Shown here: positions 1-7,199 of the stretch, one piece after another
How positions within the stretch are numbered: the stretch's first letter is position 1
Layout: the number at the start of each line of letters is the position of its first letter
Assembly: GCA_934597175.1 (NCBI GenBank)
Contig: CAKTQR010000029.1
Span: 1-29,053 of the forward strand
Reading direction: 5' to 3'
Origin: an uncultured Oscillospiraceae bacterium
GTDB lineage: Bacteria; Bacillota; Clostridia; Oscillospirales; Oscillospiraceae
DNA length: 29,053 nt
Notes under the pieces: generated by a model
Database searches by the model: none
What the model was told of the DNA's origin: nothing
The model's input: the letters and a program-made list of their open reading frames with translations, nothing else
Made by a program: the position numbers and the translations under genes

Positions 1-50
1 TTTTGACGAGCATAGCGAGATTTTTCGTGAAGCAAAGCTTCACAAAAAAT
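1..50. repeat. Possible repeat fragment with a hairpin at the window edge
   Basis: Positions 27-43 form a perfect hairpin (GTGAAGC, AAA loop, GCTTCAC), flanked by T5 on the left and A6 on the right so that A-T pairs extend it. The left part (TTTTGACGAGC then ATTTTTCG) resembles the left end of the dispersed repeat cores found later in the window (TTTTGAGCGAGC then TATTTTTCG). It could be the cut end of another family member, but the match is short and the window edge prevents a decision. Confidence 0.25.
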
Positions 51-72
51 GTGGCGTGTTTTTGAAGCGTGC

Positions 73-99
73 AAAAAGCACCCTCACGGGTGCTTTTTT
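73..99 (-). terminator. Rho-independent terminator of the P-loop NTPase gene
   Basis: GCACCC (78-83) pairs with GGGTGC (88-93) around a TCAC loop, with A5 and T6 tracts on the two sides, so it could stop transcription from either direction. On the minus strand it starts within the stop codon of the NTPase gene. Confidence 0.75.
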
Positions 100-605
100 C
101 ATATACTGTATTCTTCTTTCAGCTGCGCATAGAGGGCGTCACGGTTGTCTGGGGTGATGATGTACAGCTCGCAGTCGGGGTGACGGCGGACGGTGCGCAG
201 AAAGTCGGTGTTCGCCGCCTTGACTGCGGCAAGCACGGTGTAGTCGCCGGACAAAATGCGCATGACCGCCTTTTGAAACTCGGGCGAGGCGGTCTCGAGC
301 GAGCCTATCTCATCGAGCACAACCACGCTTCCGGCGGGGATGCCGGTGAGATACCGCACGCCGAGGGTGTCGAGAAGCTCTGGGTGCTTTTCCGTGCCGC
401 TGTCGCTAATCGCCATGATGACCGCTGCGTCCTCGACATGCTCGGGCGGGTTTGAAATATCATATAGATACACCTTGCTCACGCCGTCTACCTCCGGCAT
501 GCGCACGGTTATATATCCCCTCGGGGCGGCGCTCATGTCCGCAACGAGCCTTTGTATCAGCGTCGTTTTGCCGGAATTTATATCGCCGCACAGCAAAATT
601 TTCAT
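99..605 (-). CDS. NTPase of the THEP1-like P-loop family
   Basis: The product has 168 residues when started at the ATG at 605, which has CAGGAG eight or nine bases upstream; a longer reading to 632 lacks such a site. Residues 7-14 are a clear Walker A motif (GDINSGKT) and VVVLDEIG near residue 97 is a Walker B motif followed by acidic residues. Length and motif order fit the THEP1-type nucleoside-triphosphatases (NTPase_1 family), which hydrolyse NTPs in vitro and whose biological role is poorly known. It is monocistronic, ends in its own terminator and diverges from the gene at 726. Related small GTP/ATP-binding chaperones are an alternative, so substrate and role are open. Confidence 0.7.
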   Translation of the reverse strand: MKILLCGDINSGKTTLIQRLVADMSAAPRGYITVRMPEVDGVSKVYLYDISNPPEHVEDAAVIMAISDSGTEKHPELLDTLGVRYLTGIPAGSVVVLDEIGSLETASPEFQKAVMRILSGDYTVLAAVKAANTDFLRTVRRHPDCELYIITPDNRDALYAQLKEEYSI

Positions 606-632
606 GTTTTTCCGCTCCTGTGTCACCGGCAC

Positions 633-661
633 TTGATTATGCGCCGGAAATGTTATAAAAT
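633..661 (+). promoter_or_regulatory. Likely SigA promoter for the cyclodeaminase-like gene
   Basis: TTGATT at 633-638 and TAAAAT at 656-661 are separated by 17 bp. The start codon of the next gene is 65 bases beyond the -10 element. An overlapping TATAAA at 654 would give a 15-bp spacer and is less likely. Confidence 0.5.
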
Positions 662-725
662 AAACACAACAAAGTATACAGGCAAGCCTTCAACTTGTCA
701 ATTTGACGCTGAAAGGAATTTTACC

Positions 726-1349
726 ATGGCAGAGAAGATAAACATTGCAGACCTCAAGATAGCATACTTCGGAGACAAGACCGTAAAGCGCTATATCGAG
801 ACCATCGCCGACTCCGAGAGCACCCTCCGCCTCGGCAGCATCGCCGCCGTCACCGCAAGCGAGGCTGCGGCAATGGCGCTCAGAGCGATAAGGCTCACCG
901 GCACGGAGGATGAAGCGCTCAAAAAAGCCGAGGCCGACTGCGAAACGCTGCGTGACTACTTCGTCAAGATAATCGACGAGGAGACCAAGGCGAGGAAGCC
1001 CCTTGAAAAACGCCTGGCCGGAGAGGCTTCCGAAAAGGAGATAGAAAGCGGCTATCTGACCGCCTGCATCATGATAGATGAGCTTTTGTACTCGTCCATT
1101 CAGATGATGGAGGTGCTCGACAGGGTCGCTGATAAAATTGCCCCCGCCGCCGCAGTTTACGCTGCCGCAGCCGTGCGCTACGCAAGAACGGCCATGGACG
1201 CCGTGCGTCTGGTGCACGCAGTTTACGGTGCTCGCATCGTCGACCCCGTCTGCTCGCACACCGTCACCCGTGAGCCGGAGATCGCCATGGACGGAAACGC
1301 CGAGTTTGCCGACACGCTCATGAAAAAGTTCGAAAGCATCATAAAGTAA
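726..1349 (+). CDS. Helical protein of the cyclodeaminase/cyclohydrolase (FTCD_C-like) type
   Basis: This 207-residue protein is almost entirely helical and alanine-rich. Its N-terminal part contains LGSIAAVTASEAAAMALRA, which resembles the glycine/alanine-rich first helix of the formiminotransferase-cyclodeaminase C-terminal domain and of bacterial methenyl-tetrahydrofolate cyclohydrolases (FchA). Those proteins act in one-carbon folate metabolism. The family assignment is inferred from this motif, the length (about 200 residues) and the helical pattern; the glycine-rich signature is weaker than in classic members, so the activity may differ. The start is the ATG at 726, preceded by AAAGGAA; upstream in-frame codons lack a site. 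No folate genes are adjacent. A strong terminator follows at 1362. Confidence 0.5.
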   Translation: MAEKINIADLKIAYFGDKTVKRYIETIADSESTLRLGSIAAVTASEAAAMALRAIRLTGTEDEALKKAEADCETLRDYFVKIIDEETKARKPLEKRLAGEASEKEIESGYLTACIMIDELLYSSIQMMEVLDRVADKIAPAAAVYAAAAVRYARTAMDAVRLVHAVYGARIVDPVCSHTVTREPEIAMDGNAEFADTLMKKFESIIK

Positions 1350-1361
1350 ATAACGCATCAG

Positions 1362-1388
1362 GATGCAGCGTCTGCTGCATCTTTTTTT
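1362..1388 (+). terminator. Rho-independent terminator
   Basis: GATGCAGC (1362-1369), loop GTCT, GCTGCATC (1374-1381) and then seven T residues. It separates the cyclodeaminase-like gene from the TetR operon. Confidence 0.9.
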
Positions 1389-1399
1389 ATTATCACTTC

Positions 1400-1428
1400 T
1401 TGACTTCCGAACGGTAGGTAGTTATAAT
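1400..1428 (+). promoter_or_regulatory. SigA promoter of the TetR operon with a possible operator in the spacer
   Basis: TTGACT (1400-1405) and TATAAT (1423-1428) are 17 bp apart. Positions 1404-1417 hold a near-palindrome with a perfect CCGAACGG centre (12 of 14 positions symmetric), overlapping the -35 and spacer. TetR proteins bind such palindromes and often repress their own promoter, so this may be an autoregulatory operator; that part is inference. Confidence 0.8.
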
Positions 1429-1454
1429 GTAAGGTGGCCATAAGGAGGTTTAAT

Positions 1455-2057
1455 ATGGAGAAGCTGAAAACCAAACAGAGAGTTCTTGATGCGGCGCTGG
1501 AGCTTTTCTCGACGCAGGGCTTCGAGGCGACGAGCATTGCGCAGATCGCCGATGCCGTCGGCGTCCGCAAAGCCTCGCTGTACAGTCATTTTGACAGCAA
1601 GCAGGACATCCTCGACTGCCTGATACAAAGCATCATGGAGCGCTATTCGAGCCACCCGGTGCGCTCGCTTGCCGGCTGCGTAGACGCCGAGCTCGACCCG
1701 GACGGCGTTGTTCGGCTCGTAACAGAGCAGATCCGCTACACCATCCACGACCCGTATGTCAGCCGTGCCCGCAAAATGCTCACCATCGAGCAGTACCGCA
1801 ACCCCGAGCTTGCGAAGCTCAAGACCAAGCAGAGCTACACGGATGTGCTCGCCTTTGCCGAGGCGCTCATGGAGCGGCTCGTGGCAAGCGGCAGACTCAA
1901 GGCTTTCGACACGCAGGTGATGGCGGCGCAGTTTGCAATGCCGGTGTCGGGATGGATGGCGCTGTGCGACCGTGAGCCGGAGCGTGAGGACGAGGTGTTT
2001 GAGCTCATAGAGCGTCATATTCGCCAATTTTTCGAGGTGTATAAAGCCGATGAGTAA
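1455..2057 (+). CDS. TetR/AcrR-family transcriptional regulator
   Basis: The 200-residue product has a typical TetR N-terminus: KTKQRVLDAALELF, then a helix-turn-helix (TSIAQIADAVGV followed by KASLYSHF, about residues 27-50), then a variable ligand-binding domain. Length is normal for the family. The ATG at 1455 is chosen because AGGAGG lies six bases upstream; an in-frame ATG at 1434 has no site. The stop overlaps the next start (2050) by eight bases, so it heads an operon with a DUF7662-like protein, an ATC-hydrolase-family protein and a lipoprotein. The ligand is unknown; regulation of its own operon through the palindrome at 1404-1417 is plausible. Confidence 0.93.
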   Translation: MEKLKTKQRVLDAALELFSTQGFEATSIAQIADAVGVRKASLYSHFDSKQDILDCLIQSIMERYSSHPVRSLAGCVDAELDPDGVVRLVTEQIRYTIHDPYVSRARKMLTIEQYRNPELAKLKTKQSYTDVLAFAEALMERLVASGRLKAFDTQVMAAQFAMPVSGWMALCDREPEREDEVFELIERHIRQFFEVYKADE

Positions 2058-2271
2058 GTATCATGCCCTGTGGGAATGGTTAGCCAAAAATGGCGGCGAC
2101 GGAATAACGCTCAGCTTCGATGAGATCGCCGAGCACGCCGGTGCGTCGCTCGACCATTCGTTTTTGACATACAAAAAAGAGCTTTTAGACTACGGTTACG
2201 AGGTAAAGAAGATATCAATGAAGGCGCAGACCGTCGCATTTTGCAGGCTTGCGCCGGAAAAGGAGAAATGA
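2050..2271 (+). CDS. Small DUF7662-like protein
   Basis: A 73-residue soluble protein with the pattern YHALWEWLA, then ITLSFDEIAEHAG, then a Y-K rich segment. This layout (short N-terminal helix, T/S-F-D-E-I helix, hydrophobic end) resembles the small stand-alone DUF7662 family seen in many bacteria, whose function is not known. The start overlaps the TetR stop by eight bases (ATGAGTAA), so translation is probably coupled. It precedes the ATC-hydrolase-family gene without a gap. The family call rests on memory of the consensus and is moderate. Confidence 0.65.
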   Translation: MSKYHALWEWLAKNGGDGITLSFDEIAEHAGASLDHSFLTYKKELLDYGYEVKKISMKAQTVAFCRLAPEKEK

Positions 2272-2874
2272 TTGAGAGATACGCAGCTTTACTTTTTGGA
2301 GGGCGACTGCATTGAGCGCTTCGGCGAGGAAAACGGCCGGCTCATCTTTTCGCTGACGCAGGGCATATACAGCATCCTGTGCGAAAAGGCCGACAGCCGG
2401 GGCAGCGATGCGATAAAGAAGCATTTGCTTGAAAACCTTTATCCCACAATGGCTTTTTACAAGGCGCTGCGGGCGTTTGACTACCCCGAGAGGGAGGCTC
2501 TGGAGCTCGTCATGGCGGAAACGGCGAAGTCTGCGCAGGTCAAAAAGCAGGCTCAGGAGCGGTTTGCCGCCCTGCCCTGCACCTATCTTTTGTACCGCCT
2601 TTTCGTAAGATCGGTCATTCAAAAGAGCTTCCCCGCCGAGGGCTGGGACGCCCGCTGGGTGCGGCTCGACGGCGGCGAGATATACTTTGACTTCACCCGC
2701 TGCCTGTACAAGGATGTGTGCGACGCCGAGGATTGCCCCGAGCTGTGCTGCGTGTTCTGCGCAAACGACGACATCGCCTTTGCCGGGCTCATGCCGAAGA
2801 TACGCTTTGAGCGCAGCGGCACTCTCGGCCGTGGTGACGACTGCTGTGACTTCCATTTTATCAAAAATTCATGA
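2272..2874 (+). CDS. L-2-amino-thiazoline-4-carboxylic acid hydrolase family protein
   Basis: The product has 200 residues. Its C-terminal half carries the features of the ATC-hydrolase family: a cysteine-rich stretch (LYKDVCDAEDCPELCCVFC), an N-D-D-I-A-F-A-G-L segment, then FERSGTLGRGDDCCDFHF, close to the family's FER-T-x-(x)-GDD-x-CDF ending. Founding members open the thiazoline ring in L-cysteine formation, but most Firmicutes relatives are uncharacterised and often follow a TetR gene, as here. The start is a TTG directly after the previous stop, with AGGAG six bases upstream; no better ATG exists nearby. The gene overlaps the lipoprotein gene by four bases. Family confidence is good, substrate unknown. 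Confidence 0.8.
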   Translation: MRDTQLYFLEGDCIERFGEENGRLIFSLTQGIYSILCEKADSRGSDAIKKHLLENLYPTMAFYKALRAFDYPEREALELVMAETAKSAQVKKQAQERFAALPCTYLLYRLFVRSVIQKSFPAEGWDARWVRLDGGEIYFDFTRCLYKDVCDAEDCPELCCVFCANDDIAFAGLMPKIRFERSGTLGRGDDCCDFHFIKNS

Positions 2875-3227
2875 GAAAAGCGCTTTTATTATGCCTTGCG
2901 GCTATGATAATGTTCGCAAGCTGCTCAGCCGGCGGCTTGACGGGCGCTATTACAAAAACCGACGACGGCTACACCGCCGATATCGTGCACTCGACAGGCA
3001 CGGATACGCACACGATGACGCTCAGCAGCGGCGATGTGCTGACCGTGCACCATGAGACAAAATCGGGTGACATGCGCCTGACGATAACTGCCGGAAACGG
3101 CGCTGAGCTCTACACCGGCGACGGAAAGACGGTGCATGATTTCAAGCTCACCGTACCATCTGACGGCAACTACGCAATAACACTTGAGGCGCAAAACGCC
3201 ACCGGCTCGGTGAGCATAAAAGCATGA
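2871..3227 (+). CDS. Small predicted lipoprotein
   Basis: The 118-residue product begins with a lysine/arginine n-region, a hydrophobic stretch (ALLLCLAAMIMF) and a lipobox-like FASC with the cysteine at residue 18, so it should be lipid-anchored outside the cytoplasmic membrane. The mature part is rich in T, G and D and looks like a beta-sandwich (alternating hydrophobic residues, LTVPSDGNYAITLEA near the end), a form seen in small binding or cell-surface domains. The ATG overlaps the previous stop (ATGA), so it is the last gene of the TetR operon. No specific family is recognised; the operon suggests a role linked to the TetR-controlled function. Confidence 0.75.
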   Translation: MRKALLLCLAAMIMFASCSAGGLTGAITKTDDGYTADIVHSTGTDTHTMTLSSGDVLTVHHETKSGDMRLTITAGNGAELYTGDGKTVHDFKLTVPSDGNYAITLEAQNATGSVSIKA

Positions 3228-3255
3228 TACAATAAAATATAAAGGGGATATTGAG

Positions 3256-3594
3256 ATGGTAAACGAACTGATCGGTTGCTGCGGACTGGACTGCGAAAGG
3301 TGCGACGCAAGACTTGCGACAGTGCGAAACGACGACGAGCTGCGGCGCAAGACCGCCGAGCTTTGGAGCAGGCTCAACAACGCCGAGATAACGCCGGAGA
3401 TGATAAACTGCAACGGCTGCCGCCTTGACGGCGTGAAGACTCCGTTCTGCGGCTTTATCTGCCCTATCCGCAAGTGCACCATGGGCAAGGGTCTTGCCAC
3501 CTGCGCCGACTGCAAGGATGTGTACGAGTGCGCAACGCTCGGCACGATAAGGGAGAACAATCCCAATGTGATGAAAAATCTTATGGGGCAATGA
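3256..3594 (+). CDS. Cysteine-rich DUF3795 protein
   Basis: The protein has 112 residues and twelve cysteines (8, 9, 13, 16, 52, 55, 65, 69, 74, 83, 86, 92), opening with the typical IGCCGLDCERCDA of the DUF3795 family and continuing with NGCRxxG and several C-x2-3-C pairs. These patterns suggest binding of zinc or an Fe-S cluster; the family function is unknown. Start ATG at 3256 with AAAGGGG upstream. The next gene, a membrane-flavodoxin fusion, begins two bases after the stop, so the two are probably co-transcribed and a redox role is a reasonable guess but not shown. Confidence 0.85.
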   Translation: MVNELIGCCGLDCERCDARLATVRNDDELRRKTAELWSRLNNAEITPEMINCNGCRLDGVKTPFCGFICPIRKCTMGKGLATCADCKDVYECATLGTIRENNPNVMKNLMGQ

Positions 3595-3595
3595 T

Positions 3596-4522
3596 ATGAA
3601 CGAAAAATCACATTCAAGATATGATACCGCACGAAAGATCCTCATCTTCTGGACGCTGTTTATCGGCATCGGGGCGGTCGCCGGTGCGACCGGCATGCTT
3701 GTCGACCCGAGCGGCAAGGCCATGGGCATGGACGCCATGCTGCCGTATTTTCAGGCGCTGCCGTTTGCCGATGTAGTGTTTCGGGACTTCACCTTTTCCG
3801 GCTGGGCGCTGCTTATAGTAAACGGACTAACAAACCTCACCGCCGCCGTGCTGCTCATGCGCAAAAAGCGCTCGGGCGCAGTGCTCGGCGGCATTTTCGG
3901 AGTGACGCTGATGCTGTGGATATGCATCCAGTTTTACATGTTCCCGCTCAACTTCATGTCGACCGCCTACTTCATTTTCGGTCTCTGCCAAGCCGCCACG
4001 GGCTACGCTGCCTGCGTGTTTTTTAAGCAGGAGCACTTCAAAGTCAGCATTTCCGACTACCCCAACATCGGCACTGATCCCAAGCGGCTCGTCGTGTTTT
4101 TCTCCCGCCTCGGCTTCGTACGAAAGCTTGCATACGAGGAGGCAAACCGCACGGGCGCAGTGCTGTACGAGATAAAAGCCACCGAACTGACCGACGGCAC
4201 GCTCGGCTTTTGGTGGTGCGGCCGCTTCGGGATGCACGGCTGGGATATGCCCATCGAGCCGGTGGACTTGGAGCTTGAAAAGTTTGACCATGTGACCATC
4301 TGCTCGTCCATTTGGGTGTTCACCCCCTGCGGCCCGGTCAAGGCATTCTGCCGTGAGTGTGCAGGCAGGATAAACAGCGTAAGCTACATCATCTCGCACT
4401 ACAATAACACCGCCTACACCGGCGCTGCCGACGAGCTTGACGAGATACTCGGCGTAAAGCACACCGCCTTTCGCAGCGTGCGCTGCCGCCAGGGTGCGTT
4501 CAAAACTATCCGACAAAACTGA
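3596..4522 (+). CDS. Membrane protein fused to a C-terminal flavodoxin domain
   Basis: The 308-residue product has four likely membrane helices in its first half (about residues 13-33, 68-88, 93-115, 120-142). A flavodoxin-like domain follows (about 155-300): a first strand RLVVFFSRLG as in flavodoxin-fold proteins, then a central strand HVTICSSIWVFTPCGPVKAF and a last strand VSYIISHYNN. The phosphate-binding loop lacks the usual S/T-x-T-G-N, so FMN binding is likely but not certain. The fusion would place a one- or two-electron carrier at the membrane. It starts two bases after the DUF3795 stop with GGGG as a weak binding site. It is followed by the promoter of the AraC gene at 4593. Confidence 0.75.
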   Translation: MNEKSHSRYDTARKILIFWTLFIGIGAVAGATGMLVDPSGKAMGMDAMLPYFQALPFADVVFRDFTFSGWALLIVNGLTNLTAAVLLMRKKRSGAVLGGIFGVTLMLWICIQFYMFPLNFMSTAYFIFGLCQAATGYAACVFFKQEHFKVSISDYPNIGTDPKRLVVFFSRLGFVRKLAYEEANRTGAVLYEIKATELTDGTLGFWWCGRFGMHGWDMPIEPVDLELEKFDHVTICSSIWVFTPCGPVKAFCRECAGRINSVSYIISHYNNTAYTGAADELDEILGVKHTAFRSVRCRQGAFKTIRQN

Positions 4523-4532
4523 GCATGAATCG

Positions 4533-4563
4533 TCGAGACGAAGCATCCCGGCTGCGCTACAAT
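4533..4563 (+). promoter_or_regulatory. Promoter region of the first AraC-GyrI gene
   Basis: TACAAT at 4558-4563 is the likely -10. A GTCGAGA element lies 19 bp upstream (TCGAGA 4533-4538), inside an inverted repeat TCGTC-GA-GACGA. The same GTCGAGA/19-bp spacing is found before the second AraC gene (5461-5491). The long spacer suggests that an activator may be needed; that is inference. Confidence 0.45.
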
Positions 4564-4592
4564 AGCCTCACAGCGAGCAAAGGAGACACCTC

Positions 4593-5450
4593 ATGGAATG
4601 GATGGCCGTCATAGGCAATTCGATACGGTATATTGAGGAACACATCACCGATGACCTCAGCATCGACGGCATCGCCAAGGCGGTGAGCGTTTCGCCCTTT
4701 TATTTTCAGAAGGGCTTTGCGATGCTCTGTGGCTGCACGGTCGCCGAGTATATCCGAAACCGGCGGCTCACGCTGGCGGCAGGCGAGCTCATCTCAACCG
4801 ATGTTAAGGTCATTGACCTTGCCCTCAAATACGGCTACGACTCGCCCGACAGCTTCACCAAGGCGTTCACGAGGTTTCACGGCTCACCGCCCGCCGCCGT
4901 GCGCAGGGATGCCGCAGCGGTCAGGACCTTTGCCCCGCTGAAGATAAAATTTTCTCTTGAGGGAGGCTACATCATGGAACACAAAATTGAAAGCAAGCCT
5001 GCATTCACCGTTCTGGCAAGCGCAAAAAGGCTCGGCTACGAGGGCGCTATGCAGGCCGTGCCCGAGCTCTGGCAGGAGCACTTTGCAAGCGGTAAGGGCG
5101 CTGTCGTCCACGGCACATTCGGCATAAACATCGACGAGAAGATGGGCAAAGAAAGCTTTGAATATCTCATCGCCGACCCCTGCGCCGAGGATGCGACCGT
5201 GCCCGAGGGCTTCGTTAAGCGCACCGTCCCCGCCTTCACATGGGCGGTGTTCCCGTGCAGGGGCGCAATGCACACGGCGATCCAGAGCGTGAGTAAGCGC
5301 ATCTGCTCCGAGTGGCTGCCGCAGGCCAAGGAGTACGAGTTTGCCGCAGGCTACTGCGTGGAGTTCTACGACGACCCGGCAAAGTACTTAGGCGGCATGT
5401 CGGACGATAACTACTACTGCGAGCTGTGGATACCGGTTAAGAAGAAGTGA
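4593..5450 (+). CDS. AraC-family regulator with GyrI-like effector-binding domain (first of a pair)
   Basis: The protein has 285 residues. Residues 8-105 hold two AraC helix-turn-helix motifs: LSIDGIAKAVSVSPFYFQKGF, and KVIDLALKYGYDSPDSFTKAF followed by FHGSPPAAVR. Residues 128-285 form a GyrI/Rob-type effector domain ending in YCELWIPVKKK. Such proteins bind small amphipathic or drug-like molecules and regulate transport or stress genes. ATG 4593 has AAAGGAG eight bases upstream. Just at the domain boundary there is a strong internal binding site (AGGGAGG, seven bases before ATG 4974) that could give the effector domain as a separate protein. A paralogue follows at 5516. Confidence 0.92.
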   Translation: MEWMAVIGNSIRYIEEHITDDLSIDGIAKAVSVSPFYFQKGFAMLCGCTVAEYIRNRRLTLAAGELISTDVKVIDLALKYGYDSPDSFTKAFTRFHGSPPAAVRRDAAAVRTFAPLKIKFSLEGGYIMEHKIESKPAFTVLASAKRLGYEGAMQAVPELWQEHFASGKGAVVHGTFGINIDEKMGKESFEYLIADPCAEDATVPEGFVKRTVPAFTWAVFPCRGAMHTAIQSVSKRICSEWLPQAKEYEFAAGYCVEFYDDPAKYLGGMSDDNYYCELWIPVKKK

Positions 5451-5460
5451 GCAAAAATAG

Positions 5461-5491
5461 TCGAGAGCTTTTCCTTTCGAGCGGCTAAAAT
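5461..5491 (+). promoter_or_regulatory. Promoter region of the second AraC-GyrI gene
   Basis: TCGAGA (5461-5466, preceded by G) and TAAAAT (5486-5491) are separated by 19 bp, the same element and spacing as upstream of the first AraC gene. This suggests shared control of the two paralogues. Confidence 0.4.
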
Positions 5492-5515
5492 GAACAGGCA
5501 CTTGGAGGTGACGGC

Positions 5516-6394
5516 ATGACGGAGCAAGTTTTGGCGGTGCAGCGGATGCAGGACTACATCGATGCGCACCTTGACGAAAAAATTTCCCCCGCAGAGCTTG
5601 CGGAAGCGGCGCTTTACTCGCCGTGGTACTCGTATCGGCTGTTTGCCGAGCACACGGGACTGACCCCGGCGGCGTACATCCGCAGACTGCGGCTCAGCCG
5701 TGCGGCAATGCGGCTCAAGGCAGGCAATGTGCGTGTGATAGACGCTGCGTTCGATCTCGGCTTCGGCAGCGCAGACGGCTTCACCCGAGCCTTTGTCCGT
5801 GAGTTCGGCGTGCGGCCCTGCGACTACGAGACCCGCCCCGTTCCCATCACGCTGTTCGTCCCCTACGGTGTAAAATTCAGAGCACTCAGAAAGGATAGTT
5901 CCGAAATGAAAAACACGAACAGCATTTTTATTCAGGTCATCACAAAGCCCGCCCGCAAGGTCATCTGCAAGCGTGGCGTAAGCGCCGAGGACTATTTCCC
6001 CTACTGCGAGGAGGTAGGCTGCGATGTGTGGGGCATGCTTTTGAGCATGGACTCGCTGTGCGGCGAGCCGGTGTGCCTGTGGCTGCCGGAGAGATACAGA
6101 AAGCCCGGCACCTCGAAATATGTGCAGGGCGTTGAAGCCCCGCTCGACTTTGACGGCGTAGTCCCCGACGGCTTTGATGTCATCGAGCTTCCCGAGACGC
6201 AGTACATGATGTTTCAGGGTGAACCCTTTGCCGAGGAGGATTACATCGAGGCAATAAACGCCGTGAAAGGCGCCATGAACAGCTACGACCCATCGGTCGT
6301 GGGCTATGTCTGGAACGACGACGAGCCCCGCATCCAGCTCGAGCCCCGTGGCTCACGAGGCTACATTGAGCTGCGTGCAGTGAAAAAGAAATAA
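5516..6394 (+). CDS. AraC-family regulator with GyrI-like effector-binding domain (second of a pair)
   Basis: The 292-residue product has the same plan as its neighbour: AraC double helix-turn-helix at about 8-108 (ISPAELAEAALYSPWYSYRLF, with VIDAAFDLGFGSADGFTRAF and FGVRP) and a GyrI-like domain from about 131 to the end (YIELRAVKKK). The two domains are divergent enough to suggest an old duplication. Start ATG 5516 with TTGGAGGTG upstream. An internal ATG at 5906 (residue 131), preceded by AAAGGA, again lies exactly at the domain junction. A bidirectional terminator follows. The regulated targets are not visible. Confidence 0.92.
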   Translation: MTEQVLAVQRMQDYIDAHLDEKISPAELAEAALYSPWYSYRLFAEHTGLTPAAYIRRLRLSRAAMRLKAGNVRVIDAAFDLGFGSADGFTRAFVREFGVRPCDYETRPVPITLFVPYGVKFRALRKDSSEMKNTNSIFIQVITKPARKVICKRGVSAEDYFPYCEEVGCDVWGMLLSMDSLCGEPVCLWLPERYRKPGTSKYVQGVEAPLDFDGVVPDGFDVIELPETQYMMFQGEPFAEEDYIEAINAVKGAMNSYDPSVVGYVWNDDEPRIQLEPRGSRGYIELRAVKKK

Positions 6395-6402
6395 GCAAAA
6401 AA

Positions 6403-6425
6403 CCTCCGAGAAATCGGAGGTTTTT
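6403..6425. terminator. Bidirectional terminator between AraC and ZIP genes
   Basis: CCTCCGA (6403-6409), GAAA tetraloop, TCGGAGG (6414-6420), T5 to the right and an A-rich run to the left. It can end both the plus-strand AraC gene and the minus-strand ZIP gene. Confidence 0.93.
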
Positions 6426-6428
6426 CGC

Positions 6429-7199
6429 TTATCCGACGAGGTGATCGACGGCGAGCATGAGGCAGAAGCCGCAGAGCATGGCGTAGGTCGCAAGGCGGCC
6501 GCTGCCACGGACATGCGTCTGCGGGACCATGTCGTCGACTATCACATACAGCATCGTGCCCGCCGCAAATGCAAGCGCAAACGGCAGCAGCGCCGTCGAC
6601 ACGGTGACGGCAAAATAGCCGAAGAACACGCCGATGACCTCGACAAAGCCGCTTATGAACGCAATTACGGCGGCTCGGCGCTTGCCCGTGCCCGCCTTTA
6701 GAAGCGGCGGAATGATTATCATGGCCTCGGGCACATTCTGAAACGCAATGCCCGAGCACACGGTGACGGCATCGCTCACATCGCCCGTGCCGAAGCTCAC
6801 GCCCGCTGCGATGCCCTCGGGAAAGTGGTGGATGGCGATAGCCATGACAAACAGCAGTGCACGGTCTCGGCTGGCTCGGTCGCCGCTTTTCATGCCGAGC
6901 CTTTTTGTCAGGCGTGGGCCTGCGAGGTTAATAAGCGTCAGAAACCCCGCACCGCAGAAGATGCCGAGAGCGGGCAGCCACGCCGCCTTGTCGCCGGAAA
7001 ACTCCATTGACGGCGCAACGAGCCCGAGTACGGCTGCGCACAGCATTATGCCCGCCGCCGCACCCGACAGCGCATCCTCGACCTCGGGCGGTATATTCTC
7101 GAAAAGAAAGCCTATCACAGCTCCGACGAAGCTGCACAGGGCGATGCCTCCGGCGGTTATAAGTACATAAGTCAAAACAATTCCCCCATAGACGGTCAT
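6429..7199 (-). CDS. ZIP-family metal transporter (zinc/divalent cation)
   Basis: The 256-residue protein has about eight membrane helices and the two ZIP metal-site motifs: HHFPEG at residues 124-129 in helix IV and QNVPEA at 154-159 in helix V. Members carry Zn, Mn or Fe; the ZupT/GufA-like bacterial group is nearest. It lies at the end of the YkvI-birA-ZIP operon and stops at the bidirectional terminator. The annotated ATG at 7199 has AGGA upstream; a TTG at 7175 with GGGGGA before it is an alternative giving a shorter N-terminus that fits the first helix well. The start region sits in the loop of an 11-bp inverted repeat (7177-7227), which could hide the binding site. Confidence 0.9.
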   Translation of the reverse strand: MTVYGGIVLTYVLITAGGIALCSFVGAVIGFLFENIPPEVEDALSGAAAGIMLCAAVLGLVAPSMEFSGDKAAWLPALGIFCGAGFLTLINLAGPRLTKRLGMKSGDRASRDRALLFVMAIAIHHFPEGIAAGVSFGTGDVSDAVTVCSGIAFQNVPEAMIIIPPLLKAGTGKRRAAVIAFISGFVEVIGVFFGYFAVTVSTALLPFALAFAAGTMLYVIVDDMVPQTHVRGSGRLATYAMLCGFCLMLAVDHLVG

